Source: Haliscomenobacter sp041740695 (GTDB lineage: Bacteria > Bacteroidota > Bacteroidia > Chitinophagales > Saprospiraceae). From it: a stretch of 64,000 nucleotides of DNA. The number at the start of each line of letters is the position of its first letter. The first letter of the stretch is position 1. The notes under the pieces were generated by a model that had not been told where the DNA came from, searched no databases, and saw nothing but the letters and a program-made list of their open reading frames with translations. Positions 15,102 to 22,238 of the stretch are shown in pieces. The DNA lies in assembly GCF_041740695.1 (NCBI RefSeq), contig NZ_JBGSLK010000057.1:27641-91640 (forward strand), given 5' to 3'. Made by a program: the position numbers and the translations under genes.

Positions 15102-16667
15102 TCAACGCGCATTCAAAGTAAACTCCAAATAATCGTAATTCATATTGCCATTTGCAACCGTCTTCAAGGTCAAAACATGTACACCTTTTTTGAGTTTAAA
15201 TGTAGTCATGGCGCTCAGACGGTTCCAGTGGTGCCACTGTCGCCAGGCGATGGTTTCCTGGTCATTTTTGGTTGAAGGGACCAAGAGATCGGCGGTCAAT
15301 GGTTTTCCGTCCAACAGCAATGCTATTTTCCCATCCCCACTGGCGGTATACATCAATCCCAGGGTGTACTTTCCAGATTGGTTCACGTTGACGGTGTAGT
15401 TGATCCATTCTCCTGGGCTGGTCCACCCGGTGTACAATTCTCCCATTGTGGGTTCAACCAGGTTAAAAGGAGAGTTGTCGATGTCCCGCGCTTTGGTGTA
15501 CGAAATATCTACCCCTTCAGACATCCTGAATTCATTGAGCGCCGTGCCGTTGGCCGGGTTCAGTTTTCCACTGCCATTGTTGATGCTGTCCTGGTCGTGG
15601 TAAGCAATACCTTCACCGCCTAGGTCGTACCATTCACATTGAATTTTACCAGGAATTTGTTGGGCCTGCTGGTTCCAGGGTTTGCCTTGATATGCTTTCG
15701 ATCCCTGATATACCTCCTGCATTGCCAAGGTCAAATCGTTCAATATTTCCGGCACCAAGGCAAAAGGATCATAAGGTTTACCCCTCACCAAAAGGGTTTC
15801 AACGGGTAAATAGCCGCGGTATCCGGTCTTTTTTAAAATACTCATGAGGCGGACAAAATCTGTCCGGAGGGCATTGCCGATGCCAAAAGCACTCTCTTTC
15901 ACCTGCCAGTTGACCGCATACGGAACTACCGCTTCAATGTCCACATAAGGGTCCGGGGTTTTAAAATTACCGGTGTCCACGATTAGACCGGCCCATTTGC
16001 TATCTACCGCTTTTAGCACTTTGATACATTGCTCGGCGGTTTGTAGCATGTCGCCGTGGTTTTGAATGCCGATTTTAACCCCGTACTTCTCCCCATGCGC
16101 TGCACACTCCTTGTAACACTCAATCATCCAAGCCGCTACTTCGTCCCATTTGTTTTCATAGCCTTTGGGAATTTCACCCGCAAACAACCTCAAAACTGGT
16201 GCGCCCAACTTGGCAGCCACTTCAATCCATTTTTTTGCCAAGGCCACATCAGCAGCCCTAACTGCCGGATCAGGCGAGGCAAAATTGTTGCGGATACCCG
16301 TTCCACTGATGACTATGCCCAGTTGTTTTGACTTGTCGCGCACCCTAGCAATGTATTCATCGGAGGGAACTGCGGGAAAATTGGGAAAATAATAGCCGGT
16401 AAGGTCTACTGCCGCAATTTTTTGCACGGCACACCAATCCATTAAATTGAACAGGCTGTACAAGGTCTGTTTGTCCCTGGGGTCTTTAGCCAAAAGCAGG
16501 TCATTAAAAGAGTAAGCATTCAGCGCCAAGATTACTGGCGACTTTGTGCTTACTCCTTTTACATTTTGCGCAAGCGCTGCATGGCTACCCCATAAGGTGA
16601 TTAAAGCAGTAGCAAAAACAAATACCCGTAGGAATTTGACGCGACTTGTTTTTTTGTAGTGGTGCAT
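15102..16667 (-). CDS. Secreted sugar isomerase/epimerase-like TIM barrel fused to a CBM6-like module
   Basis: This 521-residue protein has a signal peptide (cleavage after AALA). Residues about 45-325 form a xylose-isomerase-like/sugar phosphate isomerase-epimerase TIM barrel, with GIQNHGD, LIVDTGNF, NWQVKE and PVETLL carrying candidate His, Asp and Glu metal ligands. Residues about 345-521 match a CBM6-type carbohydrate-binding module: GGEGIAYHD, GWTSPGEWINYTVNV, then the terminal GVHVLTLKTV. The fusion and the signal peptide point to work on a polymeric or surface glycan in the periplasm or outside the cell. It is the last gene of a minus-strand group with an aldo/keto reductase and an HbpS-like protein. 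Confidence 0.85.
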   Translation of the reverse strand: MHHYKKTSRVKFLRVFVFATALITLWGSHAALAQNVKGVSTKSPVILALNAYSFNDLLLAKDPRDKQTLYSLFNLMDWCAVQKIAAVDLTGYYFPNFPAVPSDEYIARVRDKSKQLGIVISGTGIRNNFASPDPAVRAADVALAKKWIEVAAKLGAPVLRLFAGEIPKGYENKWDEVAAWMIECYKECAAHGEKYGVKIGIQNHGDMLQTAEQCIKVLKAVDSKWAGLIVDTGNFKTPDPYVDIEAVVPYAVNWQVKESAFGIGNALRTDFVRLMSILKKTGYRGYLPVETLLVRGKPYDPFALVPEILNDLTLAMQEVYQGSKAYQGKPWNQQAQQIPGKIQCEWYDLGGEGIAYHDQDSINNGSGKLNPANGTALNEFRMSEGVDISYTKARDIDNSPFNLVEPTMGELYTGWTSPGEWINYTVNVNQSGKYTLGLMYTASGDGKIALLLDGKPLTADLLVPSTKNDQETIAWRQWHHWNRLSAMTTFKLKKGVHVLTLKTVANGNMNYDYLEFTLNAR

Positions 16668-16697
16668 GGTTGCGCTGGATTGATCTGATGAAAAAGG

Positions 16698-17693
16698 TTA
16701 TTGCAAAATGGTATTGATCCGGTTCAGCTCTTCTTCGCTAAAGGAATAATTGGCGAGACAGCCAATAGAATCCAGTACCTGTGCAGGTTTGCTGGCCCCA
16801 ATCAGCACCGAAGTGATGCGGGGGTCTTTCATGATCCAGGCCAGGGCCATTTGAGCCAAATTTTGCCCACGTGCTTCGGCCAGCACATTGAGCTCGCGAA
16901 CCTTATTGATTTTGTCCTCAGAAACGTAGTCTTCTTCAATGGCCCCATTGCCCCGGTGGCTGGACGCTCTGGAATCGGCGGGGATACCTTTCAAATATTT
17001 ATTGGTCAAGATCCCTTGTGCCAGTGGTGAAAAGGGGATGCAGCCTACGCCATTTTCCTCCAGCACATCCAACAAGCCACCTTCCACCCAGCGATCGAAC
17101 ATGGAATATTTGGGCTGATGAATCAAACAAGGGGTACCCAGCTCTTTCAAAATTTTAAAGGCTTGGGCCGCTTCCGCTGGCTGATAACTCGAGATGCCCA
17201 CATACAAAGCTTTGCCCTGGCGAACCATCAAGTCAAGGGTAGCCATGGTTTCTTCCAGCGGCGTTTCTGGGTCGGGACGGTGGTGATAAAAAATATCGAC
17301 ATAATCCAGGCCCATTCTTTTTAAACTCTGATCCAGACTGGCCACCAGGTATTTTTTGGAGCCCCAATCGCCATAAGGCCCCGGCCACATGCCCCAGCCA
17401 GCCTTGCTGGAAATGATCAATTCATCCCGGTATGGAACAAAATTATCTTTGAAAATTTTGCCAAAATTCTCTTCTGCCGAGCCCGCAGGAGGACCGTAGT
17501 TGTTGGCCAAATCAAAATGGGTAATGCCATTGTCAAAAGCAACCTTTAAAATATTGCGGGCATTGTCCAATACATCGATGTGGCCAAAGTTGTGCCATAA
17601 GCCAAGGGAAATGGCTGGCAATTTTAATCCACTGTTGCCACAGCGGCGGTATTCCATGGATTGATACCGTTGGGCACTTGGCAAATATTGCAT
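16698..17693 (-). CDS. Aldo/keto reductase
   Basis: This 331-residue (beta/alpha)8 NADPH-dependent oxidoreductase is of the YghZ/KAb type. MEYRRCGNSGLKLPAISLG starts the barrel. The catalytic tetrad is represented by DLANNYG (Asp and Tyr), SKAGWG (Lys) and YHHRPD (His). The C-terminal SVLIGASKPAQVLDSI is the NADP-phosphate binding segment. The homologue in E. coli reduces L-glyceraldehyde 3-phosphate and methylglyoxal; the substrate here is unknown. In-frame with the carbohydrate genes on both sides, it probably belongs to the LacI-controlled group. Confidence 0.92.
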   Translation of the reverse strand: MQYLPSAQRYQSMEYRRCGNSGLKLPAISLGLWHNFGHIDVLDNARNILKVAFDNGITHFDLANNYGPPAGSAEENFGKIFKDNFVPYRDELIISSKAGWGMWPGPYGDWGSKKYLVASLDQSLKRMGLDYVDIFYHHRPDPETPLEETMATLDLMVRQGKALYVGISSYQPAEAAQAFKILKELGTPCLIHQPKYSMFDRWVEGGLLDVLEENGVGCIPFSPLAQGILTNKYLKGIPADSRASSHRGNGAIEEDYVSEDKINKVRELNVLAEARGQNLAQMALAWIMKDPRITSVLIGASKPAQVLDSIGCLANYSFSEEELNRINTILQ

Positions 17694-17743
17694 AGTTAAA
17701 TCGTTTTTAAAATTTTAGAATTCAAAAAGCGCTTTAAAATTGG

Positions 17744-18178
17744 CTAAACTTGTTCAACCATCGCCAGCGCTTTTACCATTATTTCCAGGTCGGTCACGCC
17801 TCTGAAACCACTGAAACCAACCGCGAGGATGGTTCCATCTTGCAAGCTCAAGGGTTGGCCGCCTTCCCAACCAATCAGGTCGGGTGCTTCAATGCCATTG
17901 GCATTTTCATCAACTTCTTTGTTGAAGACCATCTTTTCGTATGCACCAGTTTTTACCCCAGTGAGCCAAACTTGGCTGGCTTTGGTCCAGGCCACTTTGT
18001 AGGATTGCCGGAGCCTGGGGCGATTGGTTCCGATCATTTTTCCGTGTACGAGTCCTTGGTCATCAATGATGCAGACCGCCAAATTCCCGTGGGAAATACA
18101 TTCATCTTCGGGGATTTCCATGTATTGGGGAATCAGTGTTTCGATTGCCGTAAACAATTGATTGATGATTTTATCCAT
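17744..18178 (-). CDS. HbpS/GlcG-like (DUF336) family protein
   Basis: This 144-residue protein resembles the HbpS/GlcG fold: an initial helix, then strands AVCIIDDQGL and a GGQPLSLQDGTILAVGFSGFRGVTDLEIMVKAL segment that matches the family's conserved glycine-rich C-terminal half. Family members bind haem or small aldehyde-related ligands, or accompany oxidoreductases; the biochemical role is not settled. It is the first gene of the minus-strand group leading into the aldo/keto reductase (50-nt gap) and is divergent from the LacI regulator, sharing a 174-nt control region that holds an ACAACGTTGT palindrome. Confidence 0.65.
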   Translation of the reverse strand: MDKIINQLFTAIETLIPQYMEIPEDECISHGNLAVCIIDDQGLVHGKMIGTNRPRLRQSYKVAWTKASQVWLTGVKTGAYEKMVFNKEVDENANGIEAPDLIGWEGGQPLSLQDGTILAVGFSGFRGVTDLEIMVKALAMVEQV

Positions 18179-18277
18179 GACTTGCGATTGAGCGCTTGTT
18201 TAAGTTTGGCATTTCTGCTGCTGTAAAATTCAAGAAAAAAGGCCTGCTCCCCGCATTTTGGCTGGGATTTATTTGCG

Positions 18278-18287
18278 ACAACGTTGT
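18278..18287. promoter_or_regulatory. Candidate LacI-family operator
   Basis: ACAACGTTGT is a perfect 10-bp palindrome with the central CG typical of LacI-family operators. It lies between the divergent HbpS-like and LacI genes and would allow the regulator to control both directions. Confidence 0.4.
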
Positions 18288-18321
18288 AGGAACTATCCAA
18301 CAAATTACCCCAAATCTTGCC

Positions 18322-18329
18322 TATCTTTG
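18322..18329 (+). promoter_or_regulatory. -7 box upstream of the LacI gene
   Basis: TATCTTTG matches TAnnTTTG, 23 nt before the ATG at 18353. It supports that start over the upstream in-frame ATG at 18317, which would lie ahead of the transcription start. Confidence 0.4.
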
Positions 18330-18352
18330 GAATAGTGCATCAATCCTACATC

Positions 18353-19375
18353 ATGACCCTCAAACAACTTGCCAAAGAGCTGAACTTGTCTTTTTCAACG
18401 GTGTCAAAAGCACTGCGGGATAGCCATGAAATCAGCATTGAGACCAAAAACAGGGTGCTGGCCAAAGCCAAAGCATTGAACTACCAGGTGAATCCGCTCG
18501 CCAGCAGTTTGCGCAAACAAAAAAGCAAAACCATTGCCGTGGTCATTCCGGAGGTAGTCAATGATTTTTTTGGCCCAGTGATCAATGGCATTGAGTCCAT
18601 TGCCCAGGAAAAAGAGTACCATGTGTTGATTTACCTGACCCACGAGGACATGCAAAAGGAAGTGGCGATCACGAAACTGTTGCAAAACGGACGGGTGGAC
18701 GGGATCATGATGTCCTTATCGGAACAAACTTCTACTACAACTCATCTGAAAGCCTTACAAGAAAAGGGGATACCCCTGGTTTTTTTTGACCGCATTGCAG
18801 AAGACATCAATGCGCCTAAAGTAACCACGGATGATTACAACTGCGGCATCAAGGCTACCGAGCACCTGCTTGAAAATGGCTGCAAACGCATCGCCTTTTT
18901 GACCATAGCCCCCAACTTGTCGATCAGCAACAAACGGATGAATGGTTACCTGGATGCCTTAAAAAAGCACAATATTGAGCCAGACGAGCGTCTGATCTTG
19001 TCTTGTACTGGCGACGATGCCAAAAACAACGAGCTGATCCTACAATTGTTGGGTAACTCCAAACGACCCGACGGCGTATTTGCTTCAGTAGAAAAGTTGG
19101 CGATTTCGACCTATGCCATTTGTGCGGAATTGAATTTGAATATTCCCGAAGATCTGAAGGTGATCTGTTTTTCGAACATGCAAACCGCCGCCTTTTTGAA
19201 TCCTTCCTTAAGCACCATCACCCAGCCTGCATATGAAATGGGTCGCGAAGCGGCAGCTATCCTGTTTGATTTGGTGGAAAAAAAAGGAAAGCAACCCCGG
19301 GTGGAAAAAATGGTATTGAATTCAATCTTAGTAGCAAGAAATTCCACTAAAGTCATTTTGTTTAGAAAGCCCTAA
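18353..19375 (+). CDS. LacI family transcriptional regulator
   Basis: This is a 340-residue repressor. The helix-turn-helix MTLKQLAKELNLSFSTVSKALRD starts at residue 1 and is followed by the hinge-helix region VNPLASSLRKQKS. The periplasmic-binding-protein-like sensor domain (about residues 60-335) includes VVIPEVVNDFFGPVINGIE and LVFFDRI. It ends with the usual PRVEKMVLNSILVARNST. It should bind a sugar or sugar metabolite and control the divergent TIM-barrel/AKR/HbpS-like group. A terminator follows seven nt after the stop. Confidence 0.93.
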   Translation: MTLKQLAKELNLSFSTVSKALRDSHEISIETKNRVLAKAKALNYQVNPLASSLRKQKSKTIAVVIPEVVNDFFGPVINGIESIAQEKEYHVLIYLTHEDMQKEVAITKLLQNGRVDGIMMSLSEQTSTTTHLKALQEKGIPLVFFDRIAEDINAPKVTTDDYNCGIKATEHLLENGCKRIAFLTIAPNLSISNKRMNGYLDALKKHNIEPDERLILSCTGDDAKNNELILQLLGNSKRPDGVFASVEKLAISTYAICAELNLNIPEDLKVICFSNMQTAAFLNPSLSTITQPAYEMGREAAAILFDLVEKKGKQPRVEKMVLNSILVARNSTKVILFRKP

Positions 19376-19381
19376 AAACAT

Positions 19382-19410
19382 AAAGCCGCAGAGCTAACCC
19401 CGCGGCTTTT
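19382..19410 (+). terminator. Rho-independent terminator after the LacI gene
   Basis: AAAGCCGC / GCGGCTTT is a perfect 8-bp stem with a 12-nt loop and trailing T residues. Confidence 0.85.
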
Positions 19411-19472
19411 CTATAGTAATAAATCAAGCATTGCCAAAGTAAATCGATTTTAACTAGGGATTTAGACATGCT

Positions 19473-20132
19473 CTAAGCACGTTGGTGCACCAATTCCGTT
19501 TCAAACATTTCCTGCGGATGTAGGGCATCAAAAGAATAACCTTCGGCTGCAAAATGCTCCAAGACCCGTGGTAAGGCGTACTCCAGGCGCTCTTTCGATT
19601 TGATGCTGTCGTGGAATACCACAATGGAGCCTGGGCCAGCATTTTGAACCACATTTTTGAGTACTTGTTCCGGCGTGATGTTGGTATCAAAATCACCACT
19701 CAACACATCCCACATCACAATCCGGTAATGCCGCAGCAAAAACTGGGTTTGTTTGGGGGTCACCCGACCATAAGGTGGGCGAAACAGCACGGATTTGGAT
19801 TGGCTGGCACCTTGGCGGATGTTGTGAAAATAAGTGATGTTTTCAGTCACCCAACCATTGAGGTGATTCATCGTATGGTTGCCGACAACGTGGCCCGCAT
19901 CCACTACTTGTTGGAATACTTCGGGGTGTTTGCTGATGTTGTCGCCCACACAAAAGAAAGTGGCCTTGGCATTGTATTGTTTCAGTTGTTCCAATACCCA
20001 CGGCGTAACTTCGGGCACGGGGCCATCATCAAAAGTGAGGAAAATTTGTTTTTCCTCAGTAGGAATCCTCCAGGTGAAATGGGGGAATAGATTTTGAATA
20101 AAGTGGGGTGTCTTGATCAAATACATAAGCAT
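19473..20132 (-). CDS. Polysaccharide deacetylase (NodB homology domain)
   Basis: This 219-residue enzyme has the carbohydrate esterase 4 motifs in order: TFDDGP (about residues 33-38, catalytic base and metal Asp), GNHTMNH (metal His pair, about 83-89), FRPPYGR (about 117-123), a DVLSGDFD segment and the terminal VVFHDS motif. It removes N- or O-acetyl groups from chitin-like oligomers, peptidoglycan or surface polysaccharide. No clear signal peptide is present, so a cytoplasmic or membrane-associated place is possible. The start is at 20132 or 20126 (second Met). The stop lies within the motif TTTAGACATGCTCTAA (19461-19476). Confidence 0.9.
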   Translation of the reverse strand: MLMYLIKTPHFIQNLFPHFTWRIPTEEKQIFLTFDDGPVPEVTPWVLEQLKQYNAKATFFCVGDNISKHPEVFQQVVDAGHVVGNHTMNHLNGWVTENITYFHNIRQGASQSKSVLFRPPYGRVTPKQTQFLLRHYRIVMWDVLSGDFDTNITPEQVLKNVVQNAGPGSIVVFHDSIKSKERLEYALPRVLEHFAAEGYSFDALHPQEMFETELVHQRA

Positions 20133-20267
20133 AATTTTTTAGGATCGCTGCATTAAAAAGCAACAATACCAATGTTCACGGGATAAAAAAACAAATCATT
20201 AAAAGTACTTAAGTCCAGTCAGAAAAGGAATTCCACTGGTTTTACAGCATAGAGCCACTTAAATTTT

Positions 20268-20275
20268 TACTTTTG
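20268..20275 (+). promoter_or_regulatory. -7 box for gltX
   Basis: TACTTTTG matches TAnnTTTG exactly. Transcription would start near 20281 and give a leader of about 110 nt. The -33 region is poor. Confidence 0.45.
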
Positions 20276-20302
20276 TGGATCAAAATTGCGCAAGTGCTGT
20301 TT

Positions 20303-20354
20303 ATGCTATAACGCAAAAAATTAAAAATGGGCTGCTCTATAGCGCATTTTTTTT
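20303..20354 (+). promoter_or_regulatory. Terminator-like hairpin in the gltX leader
   Basis: ATGCTATA (20303-20310) can pair with TATAG(CG)CAT (20338-20347), followed by eight T residues and then the start codon 38 nt later. A hairpin with a T-run inside a leader suggests attenuation, but the stem is short and the loop long. Confidence 0.3.
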
Positions 20355-20392
20355 CAGAATTTTTTGAAAAATAATTCTATCGCTCTTTTTTC

Positions 20393-21913
20393 ATGGAAAA
20401 TATTCGTGTTCGATTTGCCCCAAGTCCTACCGGCGCCCTGCACATTGGCGGCATCCGTACGGCATTGTACAACTACCTTTTGGCCAAAAAATACGGCGGA
20501 ACCTTTATCCTGCGCATCGAGGATACGGATCAAACCCGCTTTGTACCTGGCGCCGAAGATTACATCATCGAAGCCTTGCATTGGGCGGGGATCGTTCCAA
20601 CGGAAGGCCAGAGTTTTGGCGGCGAATACGGCCCCTACCGGCAATCCGACCGCAAAGCCATCTACCACGACTACGCCAAAAAGCTGGTTGAAAATGGCCA
20701 CGGCTATTACGCTTTCGACACGCCCGAAGAGCTGGACGCCGCCCGCCAGGCCGATGATACCTTTAAATACGACTACAAAAGCCGTGCGCGCCTCAACAAT
20801 AGCCTGACCCTAAGTGCCGCTGAAGTGCAACAACGCCTGGACTCTGGTGCGCCCTACGTTATCCGCCTCAAAGTACCCGAAGGTGAAACCGTCCATATTC
20901 AGGATTTGGTTCGGGGCGATGTGAATTTCCAAAGCAATGAGCTCGACGACAAAGTGATGCTCAAAGGCGATGGCATGCCCACTTACCACCTTGCCAACGT
21001 GGTGGACGATCGTTTGATGAAAATCACCCACGTGATTCGGGGCGAAGAGTGGTTGCCGAGTACTGCGCACCACGTCTTGTTGTACCGCGCGTTTGGTTGG
21101 GAAGCCGAAATGCCTCGTTTTGCCCACTTGCCCCTAATCCTCAAACCAGACGGCAAGGGTAAACTCAGCAAACGTGATGGCACCCGTCTGGGTATTCCCG
21201 TGTTTCCATTGTCCTGGATAGGGGAAAACCCCGAAGATTCTTTTGTGGGTTTCCGCGAAGCAGGTTTTGATCCCCGGGCCATGGTCAATTTTATGGCCTT
21301 CATGGGTTGGAACCCCGGCACCGAGCAAGAAATTTTCAGCATGGACGAACTGGCCGAAGCTTTTTCGGTGGAAAAAATCGGCAAATCTGGCGCACGTTTT
21401 GACATTGAAAAAGCCAGGTGGTTCAACCAACAATACATCATGGCCAGCAGCGAAGAAGAACTGGCCAAAACCGTTCGCCCCATCGTTGAAGCTCAAGGGC
21501 ATCAGCCTACAGAGGCCTATTTGCGTAGTTTTGTCGGGATGATGAAAGAGCGCGTAGTATTGTTTCCAGATTTCTGGACAAATGGCGCGTACTTCTTTGA
21601 AGATTTTGCCGTTTTTGATGAAGCAACCATTCGTAAGAAGTGGAAAGCTGATGGTAGCCGGGCGGTTTTTACGCCGCTACTTGAGCAGCTTGACGCCCTG
21701 AGTGATTACAATGCCGCCGCTGTGCAGGCTTGTGTAGAAGGGTTTACCAACGCTGCAGGACTAAAATTTGGCGACGTTTTGCCCATTTTACGGGTAGGAC
21801 TTACGGGCACCATGAAAGGTCCAGCAGTATTCGACATGATGGCTTTGTTGGGCAAAGCTGAGTGTCGGCGGCGGATGGAAAGAGCCTTTGATTTGTTCGA
21901 TCAAGTAAGTTAA
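20393..21913 (+). CDS. gltX: Glutamate-tRNA ligase
   Basis: This 506-residue class I aminoacyl-tRNA synthetase has the HIGH-type motif SPTGALHIGGIRT (about residues 11-23) and the KMSKS-type motif GKLSKRDG (about 256-263). RIEDTDQ near residue 44 is the glutamate/ATP site. The C-terminal alpha-helical anticodon-binding region (about 340-506) is complete. It charges tRNA-Glu and possibly tRNA-Gln. The start is the first ATG, directly followed by the conserved VRFAPSPTG. The TAA stop lies inside the left arm of a long inverted repeat. Confidence 0.97.
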   Translation: MENIRVRFAPSPTGALHIGGIRTALYNYLLAKKYGGTFILRIEDTDQTRFVPGAEDYIIEALHWAGIVPTEGQSFGGEYGPYRQSDRKAIYHDYAKKLVENGHGYYAFDTPEELDAARQADDTFKYDYKSRARLNNSLTLSAAEVQQRLDSGAPYVIRLKVPEGETVHIQDLVRGDVNFQSNELDDKVMLKGDGMPTYHLANVVDDRLMKITHVIRGEEWLPSTAHHVLLYRAFGWEAEMPRFAHLPLILKPDGKGKLSKRDGTRLGIPVFPLSWIGENPEDSFVGFREAGFDPRAMVNFMAFMGWNPGTEQEIFSMDELAEAFSVEKIGKSGARFDIEKARWFNQQYIMASSEEELAKTVRPIVEAQGHQPTEAYLRSFVGMMKERVVLFPDFWTNGAYFFEDFAVFDEATIRKKWKADGSRAVFTPLLEQLDALSDYNAAAVQACVEGFTNAAGLKFGDVLPILRVGLTGTMKGPAVFDMMALLGKAECRRRMERAFDLFDQVS

Positions 21914-22034
21914 AAAGTGATGAGTGAAAAGTGATGAATGATGAATTATTTAGTGTGTTGCTCCTAAGCTAAGCAGTGAAAGGCAACTGCTATATCACTC
22001 ATCATTCATTACTTATCACTCATCACTCCTTAAC
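21909..22034. repeat. Repeat-armed inverted repeat, GATGAGTGA family
   Basis: Arms 21909-21949 and 21994-22034 are complementary at 35 of 41 positions around a 44-nt loop. Each arm is made of imperfect tandem units resembling GTGATGAGTGA/ATGAATGA. The left arm begins two bases before the gltX stop codon. The rest of the 325-nt gap before the next gene (22035-22238) holds a small hairpin CAAAAC-TTCC-GTTTTG (22220-22235) just before the ATG and otherwise nothing recognised. Confidence 0.88.
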
Positions 22035-22238
22035 TTTCAAAATATTTTGCTACTTTAGAGCAGCCTAAAGGGCATTGACCAAAAACCGATCACATCCCAT
22101 GGACCAATTGTACATTGTCCAACAGTATGCTATTTGTTCTACCCTGATCCGGAAGGAATCCCTTATTTATTTCGATATTGTAGTCACTGTGTTTAAGATG
22201 CTAAATGTATCCGTAAAACGCAAAACTTCCGTTTTGGT

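Noticed and set aside
20360..21500. Several long frames opposite and overlapping gltX
   Set aside because: gltX has every class I synthetase motif; the other frames follow from its GC-rich codon use.
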